The notes beneath the pieces are model-generated. The model did not search any database, had not been told where the DNA came from, and saw nothing but the letters and a program-made list of their open reading frames with translations. Below are positions 6,916 to 15,606 of a DNA stretch of 64,000 bases, piece after piece. The translations under genes were made by a program, and so were the position numbers. The stretch comes from Weeksellaceae bacterium. Its GTDB lineage: Bacteria; Bacteroidota; Bacteroidia; Flavobacteriales; Weeksellaceae. The stretch covers positions 124,001 through 188,000 of the forward strand of contig JAIBEX010000020.1 of the NCBI GenBank assembly GCA_019459455.1, written 5' to 3'. Position 1 is the first letter of the stretch; every line of letters begins with the position of its first letter.

Positions 6916-9042
6916 TTATCTTAAAACCATACTCAGCTGCACCCTTTTCCGTGCCTCATCCACTTCCGTAACCCGCACCTGTACGTGTTGGTGCAGTTTT
7001 ACCACTTCATTCACATCCGACACAAAGCCGTCTTTAAGTTGTGAAATATGCACGAGTCCGCTTTCCTTGATGCCAAGGTCTACAAAGCAGCCGAAAGCGG
7101 TAATATTGTTCACGATTCCGGGCAGGATCATGCCGGTTTTAAGGTCTCTGATGCTTTTAACGGTCGGGTCGAACTCAAAAACTTTCGCGGCTTTTCTCGG
7201 GTCCAGGCCTGGTTTCTCAAGTTCCTTCAGGATGTCTTTAATCCCCAGAATCCCAATGGTACCGGTGACGTATTTTTCAGGGCTGATTAAAGCAATCTTT
7301 TCCTTGTTCGCGATGAGATCTGCGGTCTTGAGGTCCAGGTCTTTCGCCATCTTTTCAACAATGGGGTAGGCCTCCGGATGCACGGCCGAATTATCCAGCG
7401 GATTCTTGCCGTTCGCGATCCTCACGAAGGCCGCCGCCTGCTGAAACGCCTTTTCACCGAGGCGGGGAACTTTCTTCACTTGTTTCCGGTCTTCGAAAGC
7501 GCCGTTCTCAGCACGGAAGTTCACAATGTTCTCGGCCATCTTTTCCCCGATTCCCGAAACGTAGCTCAGCAGGGATTTACTGGCGGTGTTCAGGTTAATG
7601 CCCACCGAGTTTACACATTTCATGACGGTGGAGTCGAGTTCGTTTTTCAGTTGGGTCTGGTCTACATCATGCTGATACTGACCTACACCAATGGATTTCG
7701 CATCGATCTTCACGAGTTCTGCCAGCGGATCGGAAAGCCTTCTGCCAATGGAAATGGCACCGCGTACGGTTACATCATACGAAGGAAACTCTTCGCGCGC
7801 AATTCTGCTTGCTGAATAGACCGACGCTCCGGCTTCCGAGACTACAAAGACCTGCGGCGGTTTATCGAAGGCGATTTTCTTGATGAAGAATTCCGTTTCG
7901 CGGCTGGCGGTTCCGTTTCCGATCGAGATTGCCTGGATGTTGTACGCGTTCACCATGGATCGGATCTTCTTCATGGCCATGCCGGTTTCGTTCTGAGGCG
8001 CGTGTGGATAGATGGTTTCGTTGTGCAGAAGGTCTCCTTTTTCGTCCAGGCAGACCACCTTGCAACCGCTGCGGTAGCCCGGATCAATGGCTAAGATTCT
8101 TTTTTCGCCCAACGGAGGCGCCAGAAGCAGCTGTCTTAGGTTATCGGAGAAAATAGAAATTGCTTTTTCATCGGCTTTCTCTTTGGCTTCCTGCAGGGTT
8201 TCGTTGGAGATCGCCGGTTCCAGCAGTCTTTTGTAACTGTCTCTAACGGCCAGTGAAATCTGCTCTGCACATTCATTACGGGACTTAATAACAGCCTGTT
8301 CGATGAGGTCAATCGCTTCATCCTTGTCAATTTCTATTTTGGTCTTTACAAAACCCTCCGCCTCGGCTCGGAGCATGGCCAACAGGCGGTGCGACGGAAT
8401 CCGGTTCAGGCTTTCTTCCCACTCAAAATACTGCGCGTATTTCTGTGCAGCTTCATCCTCTTTTTTGGCTTTTACCGCTTTGGAGGTAATCACTGCTTTG
8501 CGCTGGAAAAGTCTTCTGAGGTTTTTGCGTACATAGCCGTTCTCGTTAATCCATTCGGCCATAATATCCCTTGCGCCCTGAAGCGCTTCCTCTTCCGTAG
8601 CGACTTGCTCATTAAGATATTTCGCTGCCAGAGACTGAAGTTCATTCGCTTTCTGGCTCATAATAATCTTAGCCAAAGGTTCCAGGCCCTTTTCCTTCGC
8701 TGCGTCGGCTTTGGTTTTGCGGCGTTTCTTGAAGGGCAGGTAAAGGTCTTCCAGTTCCTGAAGGTCAAAACTGCCTTCAATCCGTTGTTTCAGGTCCGGA
8801 GTGAGTGCGTCCTGTTCTGAAATGGATTTCAGGATGCTTTCCTTTCTTTTGATGAGTTCCTCAAACTGGGTCTTGAGTTTCGCAATCTGCTCAATCTGCA
8901 CTTCGTCCAGGTTTCCCGTGGCATCCTTCCGGTAGCGGGAAATAAAGGGGATGGTGCAGTCTTCGACCAACAGTTTCAGCGTTGCATGGATATTTTTATC
9001 AGAAATATTTAAGGATTGTTGGATAAAACCGGTGGCTGTCAT
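6916..9042 (-). CDS. tex: Tex family RNA-binding protein
   Basis: The 708-residue protein is a full-length Tex (related to Spt6), a cytoplasmic nucleic-acid-binding factor linked to transcription. The order of parts matches the family: an N-terminal helical region containing DLYLPFKKRRKTKA (about 99-112), a YqgF/RNase-H-like domain starting near 313 (ILAIDPGYRSGCK), helix-hairpin-helix repeats with GINLNTAS and SGIGEKMAENIV, and a C-terminal S1 domain beginning at GMILPGIVNNI and ending near KRVQLSM. The start gives the expected N-terminus. No partner gene is adjacent; intergenic repeats flank it on both sides. Confidence 0.96.
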   Translation of the reverse strand: MTATGFIQQSLNISDKNIHATLKLLVEDCTIPFISRYRKDATGNLDEVQIEQIAKLKTQFEELIKRKESILKSISEQDALTPDLKQRIEGSFDLQELEDLYLPFKKRRKTKADAAKEKGLEPLAKIIMSQKANELQSLAAKYLNEQVATEEEALQGARDIMAEWINENGYVRKNLRRLFQRKAVITSKAVKAKKEDEAAQKYAQYFEWEESLNRIPSHRLLAMLRAEAEGFVKTKIEIDKDEAIDLIEQAVIKSRNECAEQISLAVRDSYKRLLEPAISNETLQEAKEKADEKAISIFSDNLRQLLLAPPLGEKRILAIDPGYRSGCKVVCLDEKGDLLHNETIYPHAPQNETGMAMKKIRSMVNAYNIQAISIGNGTASRETEFFIKKIAFDKPPQVFVVSEAGASVYSASRIAREEFPSYDVTVRGAISIGRRLSDPLAELVKIDAKSIGVGQYQHDVDQTQLKNELDSTVMKCVNSVGINLNTASKSLLSYVSGIGEKMAENIVNFRAENGAFEDRKQVKKVPRLGEKAFQQAAAFVRIANGKNPLDNSAVHPEAYPIVEKMAKDLDLKTADLIANKEKIALISPEKYVTGTIGILGIKDILKELEKPGLDPRKAAKVFEFDPTVKSIRDLKTGMILPGIVNNITAFGCFVDLGIKESGLVHISQLKDGFVSDVNEVVKLHQHVQVRVTEVDEARKRVQLSMVLR

Positions 9043-9411
9043 TGGTAATTTTTGGAAGTGCTAAAATAGGGATTTTGGTGATGTAATAATGCAATAAGGG
9101 AGGAATGTAGCAGTGGAACAGTGGAACAATGTCGCGCTGTGAGATGTTGCAATCCCGACATTACGAAGAGAATGCTCAAGGTCATGAATTCAAATACACC
9201 AAGTCAGACTTCGGGCAGCGTTCCGGTGTATGAAGAGGGTCAGAAATCTTAAACGTTAAATGCCAGTCCCAATACAAGAAACCTTTAAAGTGCCACCTCA
9301 AATATATTGTCAGCCTTTTATATTCCGATAATATCAGCCGTAATGCATTATTTATGTGCTTAATTAAGTAACTTGCAGCTTTTAGTATAACACCGTGTGA
9401 ATATAGGCCTT
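9043..9411. other. Divergent spacer between tex and the RsbQ-like gene, with repeats
   Basis: No gene is seen in these 369 bases. Positions 9081-9131 hold the reverse-oriented counterpart of the CATTG cluster left of tex, including a direct repeat AGTGGAAC AGTGGAAC near 9112-9127. The rest is AT-rich and presumably carries the two divergent promoters, but no convincing TTTG/TAnnTTTG pair was found. Confidence 0.5.
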
Positions 9412-10203
9412 ATGAGTGCAATTGAACGAAATAATATTTTAATCAAAGGAAAAGGCACACAGGCTATGCTTTTTGCCCATGGATTCGGTTGCGACCAAAA
9501 CATGTGGAGATACGTGACTCCGGCTTTTGAGGCCGATTATAAAATGGTCCTTTTTGATCATGTGGGTGCCGGTACTTCTGATTTAACGGCCTACTCAGCA
9601 GATAAGTATTCGCAACTGGAAGGATACGCGGCAGATATTGTCGAAATTTGTGAGGAATTGAAGCTGGATGAGGTGATTTTTGTAGGTCATTCTGTAAGTT
9701 CCGTAATTGGAATTATGGCCTATCTGAAAGCGCCGCACCTTTTTAAGTCCCTGATTATGATAGGTCCCTCTCCATCTTATATTAATGAGGGTGAGTATGT
9801 GGGTGGATTTACGCACGAGCAGATTACCGAACTGCTGGAATCCTTGGATAATAATCACCTTGGCTGGTCCATGGCCATGGCACCGGTTATTATGGCTAAT
9901 CCGGACAGGGGAGAACTTGCAGAGGAATTAGCGAACAGTTTTTGCAGAACGGATCCCGAAATCGCAAAACAATTTGCGAAAACTACTTTCCTGTCAGATA
10001 GCAGAGATCTTCTTCCAAAGGTTAAAATTCCCACGCTTATTTTACAGTGTGCGGAAGATGTAATCGCTCCGGAAGAAGTTGGCGTGTTCATGCATCAAAA
10101 AATGAAGGACAGTCAATTCGTGTTGATGGAAGCAACGGGACACTGTCCCAACCTGAGTGCGCCGGAAGAAACGGTTCAGGCCATGAAACAGTTCCTCGCA
10201 TGA
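9412..10203 (+). CDS. rsbQ: RsbQ-like alpha/beta hydrolase
   Basis: The 263-residue protein closely follows RsbQ, the alpha/beta hydrolase that in Bacillus acts with the PAS-phosphatase RsbP in energy-stress signalling and is related to plant karrikin/strigolactone receptors. FAHGFGCDQNMWR (21-33) forms the oxyanion region and GHSVS (92-96) holds nucleophile S94; the remaining triad residues are D216 (QCAEDV) and H244 (ATGHCP). ATG 9412 is chosen over a GTG at 9397 because the family starts MS-x-x-x-RNN. The stop overlaps the start of the next gene (ATGA at 10200-10203). That gene encodes a PAS histidine kinase, so the hydrolase probably makes or senses the small molecule that the PAS domain reads. 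Confidence 0.9.
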   Translation: MSAIERNNILIKGKGTQAMLFAHGFGCDQNMWRYVTPAFEADYKMVLFDHVGAGTSDLTAYSADKYSQLEGYAADIVEICEELKLDEVIFVGHSVSSVIGIMAYLKAPHLFKSLIMIGPSPSYINEGEYVGGFTHEQITELLESLDNNHLGWSMAMAPVIMANPDRGELAEELANSFCRTDPEIAKQFAKTTFLSDSRDLLPKVKIPTLILQCAEDVIAPEEVGVFMHQKMKDSQFVLMEATGHCPNLSAPEETVQAMKQFLA

Positions 10204-11324
10204 TCCTGGATTCGTCTTTAAGTAATGATATTCCTCAGACTGATGCAGATCAGTTTTTTGAAGAGTCGCTGTCAGGTTTCCTGATTGTGGATGATAAAAA
10301 TAAAATTATCCGCTGCAACAAAAGGATTGCCGCCTGGTTGGAACGTTCTTCAGAGGAAATATTAAACAAAAAGTTTTCGGATCTCCTGTCAATTGGAAGC
10401 AAAATCTATTACGAAACCCACCTTGCGCCTCTTCTTAAAATGCAGGGCTTTTTCGACGAAATTCTAGTGGAACTTAGCAACACTTCGGGCAAAAAACTCA
10501 AGATTTTCGTTAATGCTAAAGAATCTTCCCCAAATGAAAACGGGCTTAGAAACATTTATTATACGCTTGTAGAAGCCTCGGACCGTGTAATGTATGAGCA
10601 AAACCTGCAGTTCGCAAAGAAGGTCGCCGAGAAGCAACTTGTGGCAGAGCGCGAAAATGTATTGCTGAGAGAGCAGTTAATTGCTGTTTTAGGTCATGAC
10701 CTTCGTAATCCGCTTGGCGCAGTAAGCATGACGGTGGGTTATTTGGAAAGATCGATGACGGGTGATAAGCAGAAGAATCTTTTGGGCATTCTGAAACGGA
10801 GCTGCTATCGGATGAATGAGCTTATCGGACACGTCATGGATTTTGCGCGCACCAGAATGGGCGAAGGAATCGTATTAACACCCGGGGAGGTGGAGCTGGA
10901 ACCGGTCCTTCAACACGTGGTGGATGAATTAAAATATTTATTTCCTGATCGGCAGATCAATACAGTCTTTTCTTTTCCGGAACCCGTTTATTGTGATCCG
11001 GACCGGATTTCGCAGTTGGCTTCCAATCTTTTGGCCAATGCATTTACCCACGGAAACCCGGAGTCGCCGGTGTGGTTTTCTGCCGGCAATCAAAATGATG
11101 AAATGACGCTTTCCGTGGCAAACGATGGAGAACCCATTCCCGAATCTCTGCAAAACATTCTGTTTACGCCGTTTAAACGCGAAAGCGACAGGCCAAGCAA
11201 AAACGGTTTAGGGCTGGGGCTTTACATTGCCAATCAAATCGCGCTTGCCCATGGTGGCACCCTGGCATTTACCTCTGATGAAAAGCAAACGCGGTTCACT
11301 TTCTCGATGACTGCGAAAAAGTAG
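10200..11324 (+). CDS. PAS-domain sensor histidine kinase coupled to RsbQ-like hydrolase
   Basis: The 374-residue protein has an N-terminal PAS domain (about 18-128), a coiled linker (132-160), a HisKA domain with the phospho-acceptor H166 in GHDLRNPL, and a HATPase domain. The HATPase shows the N box (NLLANAFTHG, 276-285), G1 (NDGEP, 308-312) and G2 (GLGLGLYIA, 336-344). There is no membrane segment, so it senses in the cytoplasm. The start is the ATG overlapping the hydrolase stop; an open frame continues upstream but only inside the hydrolase gene. In Bacillus, RsbQ partners a PAS-phosphatase; here the output module is a kinase. No response regulator gene is adjacent. Confidence 0.9.
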   Translation: MILDSSLSNDIPQTDADQFFEESLSGFLIVDDKNKIIRCNKRIAAWLERSSEEILNKKFSDLLSIGSKIYYETHLAPLLKMQGFFDEILVELSNTSGKKLKIFVNAKESSPNENGLRNIYYTLVEASDRVMYEQNLQFAKKVAEKQLVAERENVLLREQLIAVLGHDLRNPLGAVSMTVGYLERSMTGDKQKNLLGILKRSCYRMNELIGHVMDFARTRMGEGIVLTPGEVELEPVLQHVVDELKYLFPDRQINTVFSFPEPVYCDPDRISQLASNLLANAFTHGNPESPVWFSAGNQNDEMTLSVANDGEPIPESLQNILFTPFKRESDRPSKNGLGLGLYIANQIALAHGGTLAFTSDEKQTRFTFSMTAKK

Positions 11325-11381
11325 ATTTATCTCATTCCAAACCTGGTTGGCGTTACGTCATCTCGAAATAAAAAGAGTGAC

Positions 11382-11414
11382 GCTCAAAGTGAGGACACTT
11401 TGCGCAGCTGGGTG
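11382..11414 (+). repeat. Hairpin repeat copy A, left border of the decayed island
   Basis: GCTCAAAGT (11382-11390) pairs with ACTTTGCGC (11397-11405) with one mismatch, followed by AGCTGGG. A close copy in the opposite orientation lies at 13062-13095. Together they enclose the island of broken genes. Confidence 0.7.
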
Positions 11415-11462
11415 CTGTAACTTGACCGTACATTTCCAAGATGGTCTTTGCCTCCCGGATAT

Positions 11463-11857
11463 TTATTTTTTTAATGGAATCGGCGAATACTTAAAGTCTG
11501 AACGTCTAACTTTGCTTAAATCAAGCGAATTAATATCAGTATTCAAAGTAGTGCCTTCATTACTTAAGAAATGTTTACGCACGTGTCTAAAGCCTAATCT
11601 GTTTCCTCCCGGTGGGTCTTCTCCTTCGTTAAAAGTTGGATCTTCCAATCCGCACCCAAGTCCAGATTTTGTAATGCTGTAATAGTTTCCCTGAAACTTA
11701 CAAGTAGAGTGGTATACACACCGCCGCTACCTACGGCGACCAAAAATTTCACGGCTTCATTTACTCCTGAAAATTCTGTACCGGTTACCGAGTTGCCTTC
11801 ATAATCTACTACTTCACCCGTAGAGCTATAAAAGAACCCAGTCGCTGTATTAAGCAA
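11463..11857 (-). pseudogene. Frameshifted fragment of an unrecognised protein
   Basis: Two overlapping minus-strand frames read as one protein. The upstream frame (from about 11857) gives TGFFYSSTGEVVDYEG and runs to a VAVGSGGVY segment. Near 11715-11725 the sensible reading moves to the neighbouring frame, which continues CKFQGNYYSITKSGLGCG and ends SPIPLKK at 11463. In that second frame the upstream part hits a stop, and in the first the downstream part loses sense, which is the mark of an indel. There is also no ATG: the upstream frame opens right after a stop codon, so the 5' end is missing. It looks like the C-terminal piece of a larger secreted or surface protein. I do not recognise the family. 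Confidence 0.55.
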
Positions 11858-11869
11858 TAATTACCCGGT

Positions 11870-12067
11870 TTAAGTTCTGACGAAATAATTAATTATTGCA
11901 CCAATAATTACAACAAAAGGAATCAATAAATATCCGGCAGTATTGTTTTTCATTCCTTCTTCAATAGTGTTTAATTTATAAGCCTCACTCATTTTTTTAG
12001 AATTGCATTTATAAACAAATAACCATCGTATTAACATACCAAAACCGCCAAAAACTAAATCAATCAT
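11870..12067 (-). CDS. Small two-helix membrane protein, possible immunity protein
   Basis: The 65-residue protein begins with a hydrophobic stretch (residues 2-19), has a charged middle (KCNSKKMSEAYK) and ends with a second hydrophobic helix (about 44-63) and a short RT tail. It starts 20 bases after the stop of a 74-residue fragment that ends like the C-terminus of a polymorphic toxin or surface protein. Small membrane proteins directly after toxin C-termini are often immunity proteins, but nothing in the sequence proves that. The family is not recognised. Its codon and base use is AT-rich like the rest of the island. Confidence 0.45.
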   Translation of the reverse strand: MIDLVFGGFGMLIRWLFVYKCNSKKMSEAYKLNTIEEGMKNNTAGYLLIPFVVIIGAIINYFVRT

Positions 12068-12087
12068 AATTATTTTTTATTGGGACC

Positions 12088-12312
12088 TTATTGATAAATG
12101 CTTTTCTTCACGCCAGTTTTAGCACCAGTATTAAATCCCCAATTAAGAAACTGGCTATTAAAAGGGTTGAAACCGAAACTAACACCTAGTGTCATAAACT
12201 CAATGCCCGGCACTGAAATTTTTTGAAACCTTTCTCTTTCGGTCATTACTGTTGTCCCATCTTTATACTCTAAAGTTTTATCCCCTGCTGTCGCACGAAT
12301 CCTTTCGTGTGG
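12088..12312 (-). pseudogene. Orphan C-terminal fragment, possible toxin tail
   Basis: The minus-strand frame from 12312 to 12088 is open for 74 codons directly after a TAG and has no start codon near its beginning; the first Met is at codon 23. It reads HERIRATAGDKTLEYKDG, then a TERERFQKISV segment, and ends GAKTGVKKSIYQ. The composition (Gly/Asn/Phe-rich end, charged start) resembles the tail of a larger secreted protein. It is followed within 20 bases by a small membrane protein gene, as in toxin-immunity pairs. The family is not recognised. Confidence 0.45.
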
Positions 12313-12335
12313 CTATTAAGATAATGTTTTTTGTA

Positions 12336-12962
12336 TTATTTATAAATAAACATTTCCGGAGTCCATTGCACCATTACCTTGTTGCTCTGGATCTTACCAT
12401 AGAAAGGGGTATAAAATTCACCATTTAACTTAATCCTTTTGCCAAATTTAGCCACAGCTTTCTTGCTGATACATAAAGATAAATCTAAATCGTAAAGAAT
12501 ATAAGGGGTTAAATAGAATAATTCATGATATAGTATTTTATTATTAAAATTCATCGGATTGAAATGAAGTTCATATGTTAATCTTTCTTTTGGTTTTAAC
12601 CCTATAAAGATATCATTCATTCGCTAAACACGGGAATTCGCTGCGTCAATCTGGTTAAACGTTTAACTGTTTCCACTCGCAAATTGATAATCGTACTCTA
12701 AATATTTATAATTGCCCAGATTCTTAAGATTAACTGTAGGCATTAAAGCGGTCTCAACTGTTTCACTGCAAGTTCCAGGACCGTTCCCCCGAACATCGGA
12801 TCTGTCGATAGGTATTGCGTAAGATTCGTTTGAATTGTTTATTAATTCAATATTCAACTTCTTGTACATACCTGTATTATCTGTAATTCTGATGTTAATA
12901 GAAATCTGCGAGGCTAACATATTAAAACAAAAGAATGTGAAAGCTAAAAAGAATTTTTCCAT
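12336..12962 (-). pseudogene. Secreted hypothetical protein split by in-frame stops
   Basis: The gene starts at ATG 12962 with a clear signal peptide (MEKFFLAFTFFCFNMLAS). It continues as a beta-rich domain (ISINIRITDN, LNIELINNSNESYAIPID) and ends at a TAA at 12663-12665. Fourteen codons further, in the same frame and past a TAG, reading resumes with DIFIGLKPKERLTYELHF and ends EMFIYK at 12336. Because both parts share one frame and read as one continuous domain, the simplest view is a single gene broken by stops or a small local rearrangement. Alternatively these are two separate short genes. The family is not recognised. Confidence 0.5.
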
Positions 12963-13061
12963 TATTTTATTCACGATTTTAAAAGTTTTGTAATATTTCA
13001 AAAATAGTTCGTCTATCCCTTTCAGGAAATGCGGGTACTCGCTATAAGTATGAGATCCCAA

Positions 13062-13095
13062 TTTCCCCGCTGCGCAAAGTCTCCCGACTTTGAGC
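13062..13095 (-). repeat. Hairpin repeat copy B, right border of the decayed island
   Basis: Read on the minus strand, GCTCAAAGT, a 6-base loop and ACTTTGCGC are followed by AGCGGGG, nearly the same as copy A at 11382-11414 but inverted. The adjacent minus-strand frame at about 13076-13190 has a coding look (VVEDEVCSKSGDFAQR) but no start, so the repeat may once have sat inside a gene. Confidence 0.7.
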
Positions 13096-13293
13096 AGACT
13101 TCGTCTTCCACTACATCTGACATCCCATCAGGACATATAACCATACCCTCCAATGAGCCAGGATTTCCTAAAATATTAAAATCTCCTGCTTTTAGCTAAT
13201 CTACGCAAATACTTTAAATTCCGAAACTGTTATTTAATACTGCAGATGGCGCGAAACCAAACCCAAATCCTACAAATTCCCTACTTTTGCCTC

Positions 13294-13962
13294 ATGGATC
13301 ACCAGACCACTTTCAACTATCTTAAACGCTTCCTGACCGATGAGCGGCTAACCAAAATTGAAAGGTATGCAGCCGAAAGTTCGGGTTATGCGCTGCCGGT
13401 AATGGAGGATATTTTTCAGTTCCGAAACGCTGCGGCCATTGTGCGCTCCGTGGAGGCCTGCGGTTTTCATAAGATCGTGGCCATGGAAAGTGAAAACGAA
13501 TTCAACCCGTACCTGAAGGTCACCAAAGGCGCCGAAACATGGGTGGAGGTGGAGAAGATGCCGCACTCGCTGGAATCGCTGCAGGAAATTAAAAACCGAG
13601 GTTATAAGATTCTGGCCGTCTCGCCGGAGAATAACGCCACTATGCTGCCGGATTACGACCTGAAAGAACCCGTGGCGCTGGTTTTCGGTACGGAAAAGGA
13701 AGGCGTTACCGACGAGATCCTGGATTTTGCCGATGAAACTTTAGCCGTTCCGATGTATGGATTTACAGAGAGTTTCAATGTTTCGGTAGCGGCCGCCATT
13801 TGTTTTTATGAACTCCGGCAGAAACTCATTAAATCAGGTATAGAATACAAACTTACCGGTGATAAATTATGGGAACTGAAAGTCCGCTGGGCCAGAAACT
13901 CGATTCCGCGGGGAGAGCAGGTTTTGGAGCATTATTTAAGAGAAATGAATAGCTCACATTGA
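13294..13962 (+). CDS. TrmH-type SpoU tRNA/rRNA 2'-O-methyltransferase
   Basis: From the ATG at 13294 the protein has 222 residues and the SPOUT (SpoU) methyltransferase pattern. There is an N-terminal RNA-binding helix region, a FRNAAAIVRSVEACGF motif 1 segment, the knot region with VALVFGTEKEGVTDE, and the SAM-binding VPMYGFTESFNVSVAAA near the C-terminus. This is closest to TrmH, which methylates G18 in tRNA. The basic tail after the SAM motif (KVRWARNSIPRG) also fits TrmH. The in-frame codons upstream to 13246 add an unlikely leader and were left out. It stands alone. Confidence 0.9.
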   Translation: MDHQTTFNYLKRFLTDERLTKIERYAAESSGYALPVMEDIFQFRNAAAIVRSVEACGFHKIVAMESENEFNPYLKVTKGAETWVEVEKMPHSLESLQEIKNRGYKILAVSPENNATMLPDYDLKEPVALVFGTEKEGVTDEILDFADETLAVPMYGFTESFNVSVAAAICFYELRQKLIKSGIEYKLTGDKLWELKVRWARNSIPRGEQVLEHYLREMNSSH

Positions 13963-14273
13963 TTATGGATGCAGATTCCGGCACCTGGTACATTTCTATC
14001 TACCCAATCACCTGTCCAAAGGTTCGAAATTACAATCAAACACCCGCAGGATGCGTTGTACATGGTCAGTGAGCACCATCTTAAGGGTGTGTTCAGTGAC
14101 CTGTTTTTTGGTTTTGATAATTTACAACAATTACTTCACAAACCCAGTGTTGTTTACCGGTTTTTTGTTTCCCAAGAACTGAGATATGTCATTTTGTTGC
14201 TGCTTTCACGCGGCGTAACTTTACTGGAGCAATGAGGAATTAATGACCTTGTTAAGCTTAAAATCATAACATC
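13963..14273. other. Intergenic stretch without a convincing gene
   Basis: An open plus-strand frame exists at 13969-14235 (88 residues), but it has no domain, signal peptide or natural start context and an unnatural Leu/Val-rich end. No terminator hairpin or promoter pair stood out. Confidence 0.5.
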
Positions 14274-15578
14274 ATGAAAAGAATTGTATTTTTTTTGGCA
14301 TGGATGATTTTCGGATCATCTACGCTGGTTTTCGGCCAGGGCACCTGGACTTTGCAAACCAACCCCACTACATCTCCCGGGGTGTCTATGCAGTTTGTGA
14401 GTGTAACGGAGGGATGGATTAGTTTGGATTCTAATCAACTTTTGCACACCACGAATGGCGGTATCAACTGGAATATTGTAACGCCCAACAGTACAGATGT
14501 TACCTGGGGTGCTGATGCACCAGGTTCCAGAATCAGTTTTATAAGTCCCACTACAGGATGGGTAATCAAAACTTTTGGAAACATTGACAATACGCCTCTC
14601 GGCGCTGTTTTATACAAAACCACCAATGGCGGTAACACCTGGACCAAAACGGTTCTTTCGAATACCTTTGGGGATTTAGGGGTCAAGGTACAGTTTGTGG
14701 ATGCAAATAACGGTTGGATTCTCCTGTATAATATGAGTACCGACACGCCTACCTTTTTGAAAACTACGGACGGGGGAACCACTTGGGTGCCCACCAATGG
14801 TGGTGGTATTTTTTACTATCTGAATTCAACTACAGGTTATTCATTTGCGGCTGGACCAAATCTACCGCCCCCTTACACCATTTCTAAAACAACAAACGGC
14901 GGAGCAACGTGGACCACACTTTATACTGATAGTACGCCAGGGGGGCTTACTGCAATGCAGTTTCTCGATATTAATCAGGGTTGGGTTGTTGGTGACAATG
15001 GAAAAATAATGAAAACAACAAACGGGGGCACCACCTGGACATCAACTACGCCTCCCGGTTCGGAAAATTATAATGATCTTTTGGTAAACTTTGTGGACAG
15101 TAATACCGGCTGGATTTCTGCACGGGATAATAATCTGTTTTTTATGCTTCATACTACAAATGGAGGCAATACGTGGACGCAGCAATTGCTTCCTTTCAGT
15201 TCAAGAGTGTACAGTGCATATTTTTGGGATGCCAATAATGGATGGGCTGCATCAGACTGGAATTCAACTTCACCGGCTCAAATTGCTCGTTACACCAATA
15301 CAGGACTAGGCGTTTCGACTGTTATAAATGAATTTAATGAATTTGCAGTATATCCAAATCCAAATAACGGAACCTTCAGATTCAGAGTGGAAAGTCTAAA
15401 CTGGCCACTGCAGATCGAGATTTATGACACTGCAGGCAGAAAAGTTTTTACGAAAAATGTTGTTGTTAGGGAAGATAATGTAGTAGTATTCAATCCTCAA
15501 AACAATGGCTTGTACTTCGTTGCTGTTAAAGACGGAGAAAAAATTTATCACAAGAAAATCATTGTTAAAAAAGAATAA
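14274..15578 (+). CDS. Secreted YCF48/BNR-repeat protein with T9SS type A sorting domain
   Basis: The 434-residue protein begins with a signal peptide ending near residue 22 (STLVFGQ). It then has about six beta-propeller-like repeats built around the motif TTNGG-x-TW, alternating with strands such as VQFVDANNGWIL. This is the layout of photosynthesis-assembly YCF48-type and BNR propellers. The last 80 residues form a type A T9SS C-terminal sorting domain: FAVYPNPNNGTFRF, a EIYDTAGRKVF strand and a GLYFVAVKDG strand with basic ends. It should be exported by Sec and then carried across the outer membrane by the T9SS whose core genes are at 58085-62847. Ligand or function is unknown. Confidence 0.92.
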   Translation: MKRIVFFLAWMIFGSSTLVFGQGTWTLQTNPTTSPGVSMQFVSVTEGWISLDSNQLLHTTNGGINWNIVTPNSTDVTWGADAPGSRISFISPTTGWVIKTFGNIDNTPLGAVLYKTTNGGNTWTKTVLSNTFGDLGVKVQFVDANNGWILLYNMSTDTPTFLKTTDGGTTWVPTNGGGIFYYLNSTTGYSFAAGPNLPPPYTISKTTNGGATWTTLYTDSTPGGLTAMQFLDINQGWVVGDNGKIMKTTNGGTTWTSTTPPGSENYNDLLVNFVDSNTGWISARDNNLFFMLHTTNGGNTWTQQLLPFSSRVYSAYFWDANNGWAASDWNSTSPAQIARYTNTGLGVSTVINEFNEFAVYPNPNNGTFRFRVESLNWPLQIEIYDTAGRKVFTKNVVVREDNVVVFNPQNNGLYFVAVKDGEKIYHKKIIVKKE

Positions 15579-15606
15579 ACAGAGTAGTACCTATTTGTCA
15601 AACCTA

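Noticed and set aside
10047..10199. Upstream extension of the PAS kinase
   Set aside because: It lies wholly inside the RsbQ-like gene in another frame; the ATGA overlap gives a natural start.
13969..14235. 88-residue open frame on the plus strand
   Set aside because: No protein features; the spacer has no other support for a gene.
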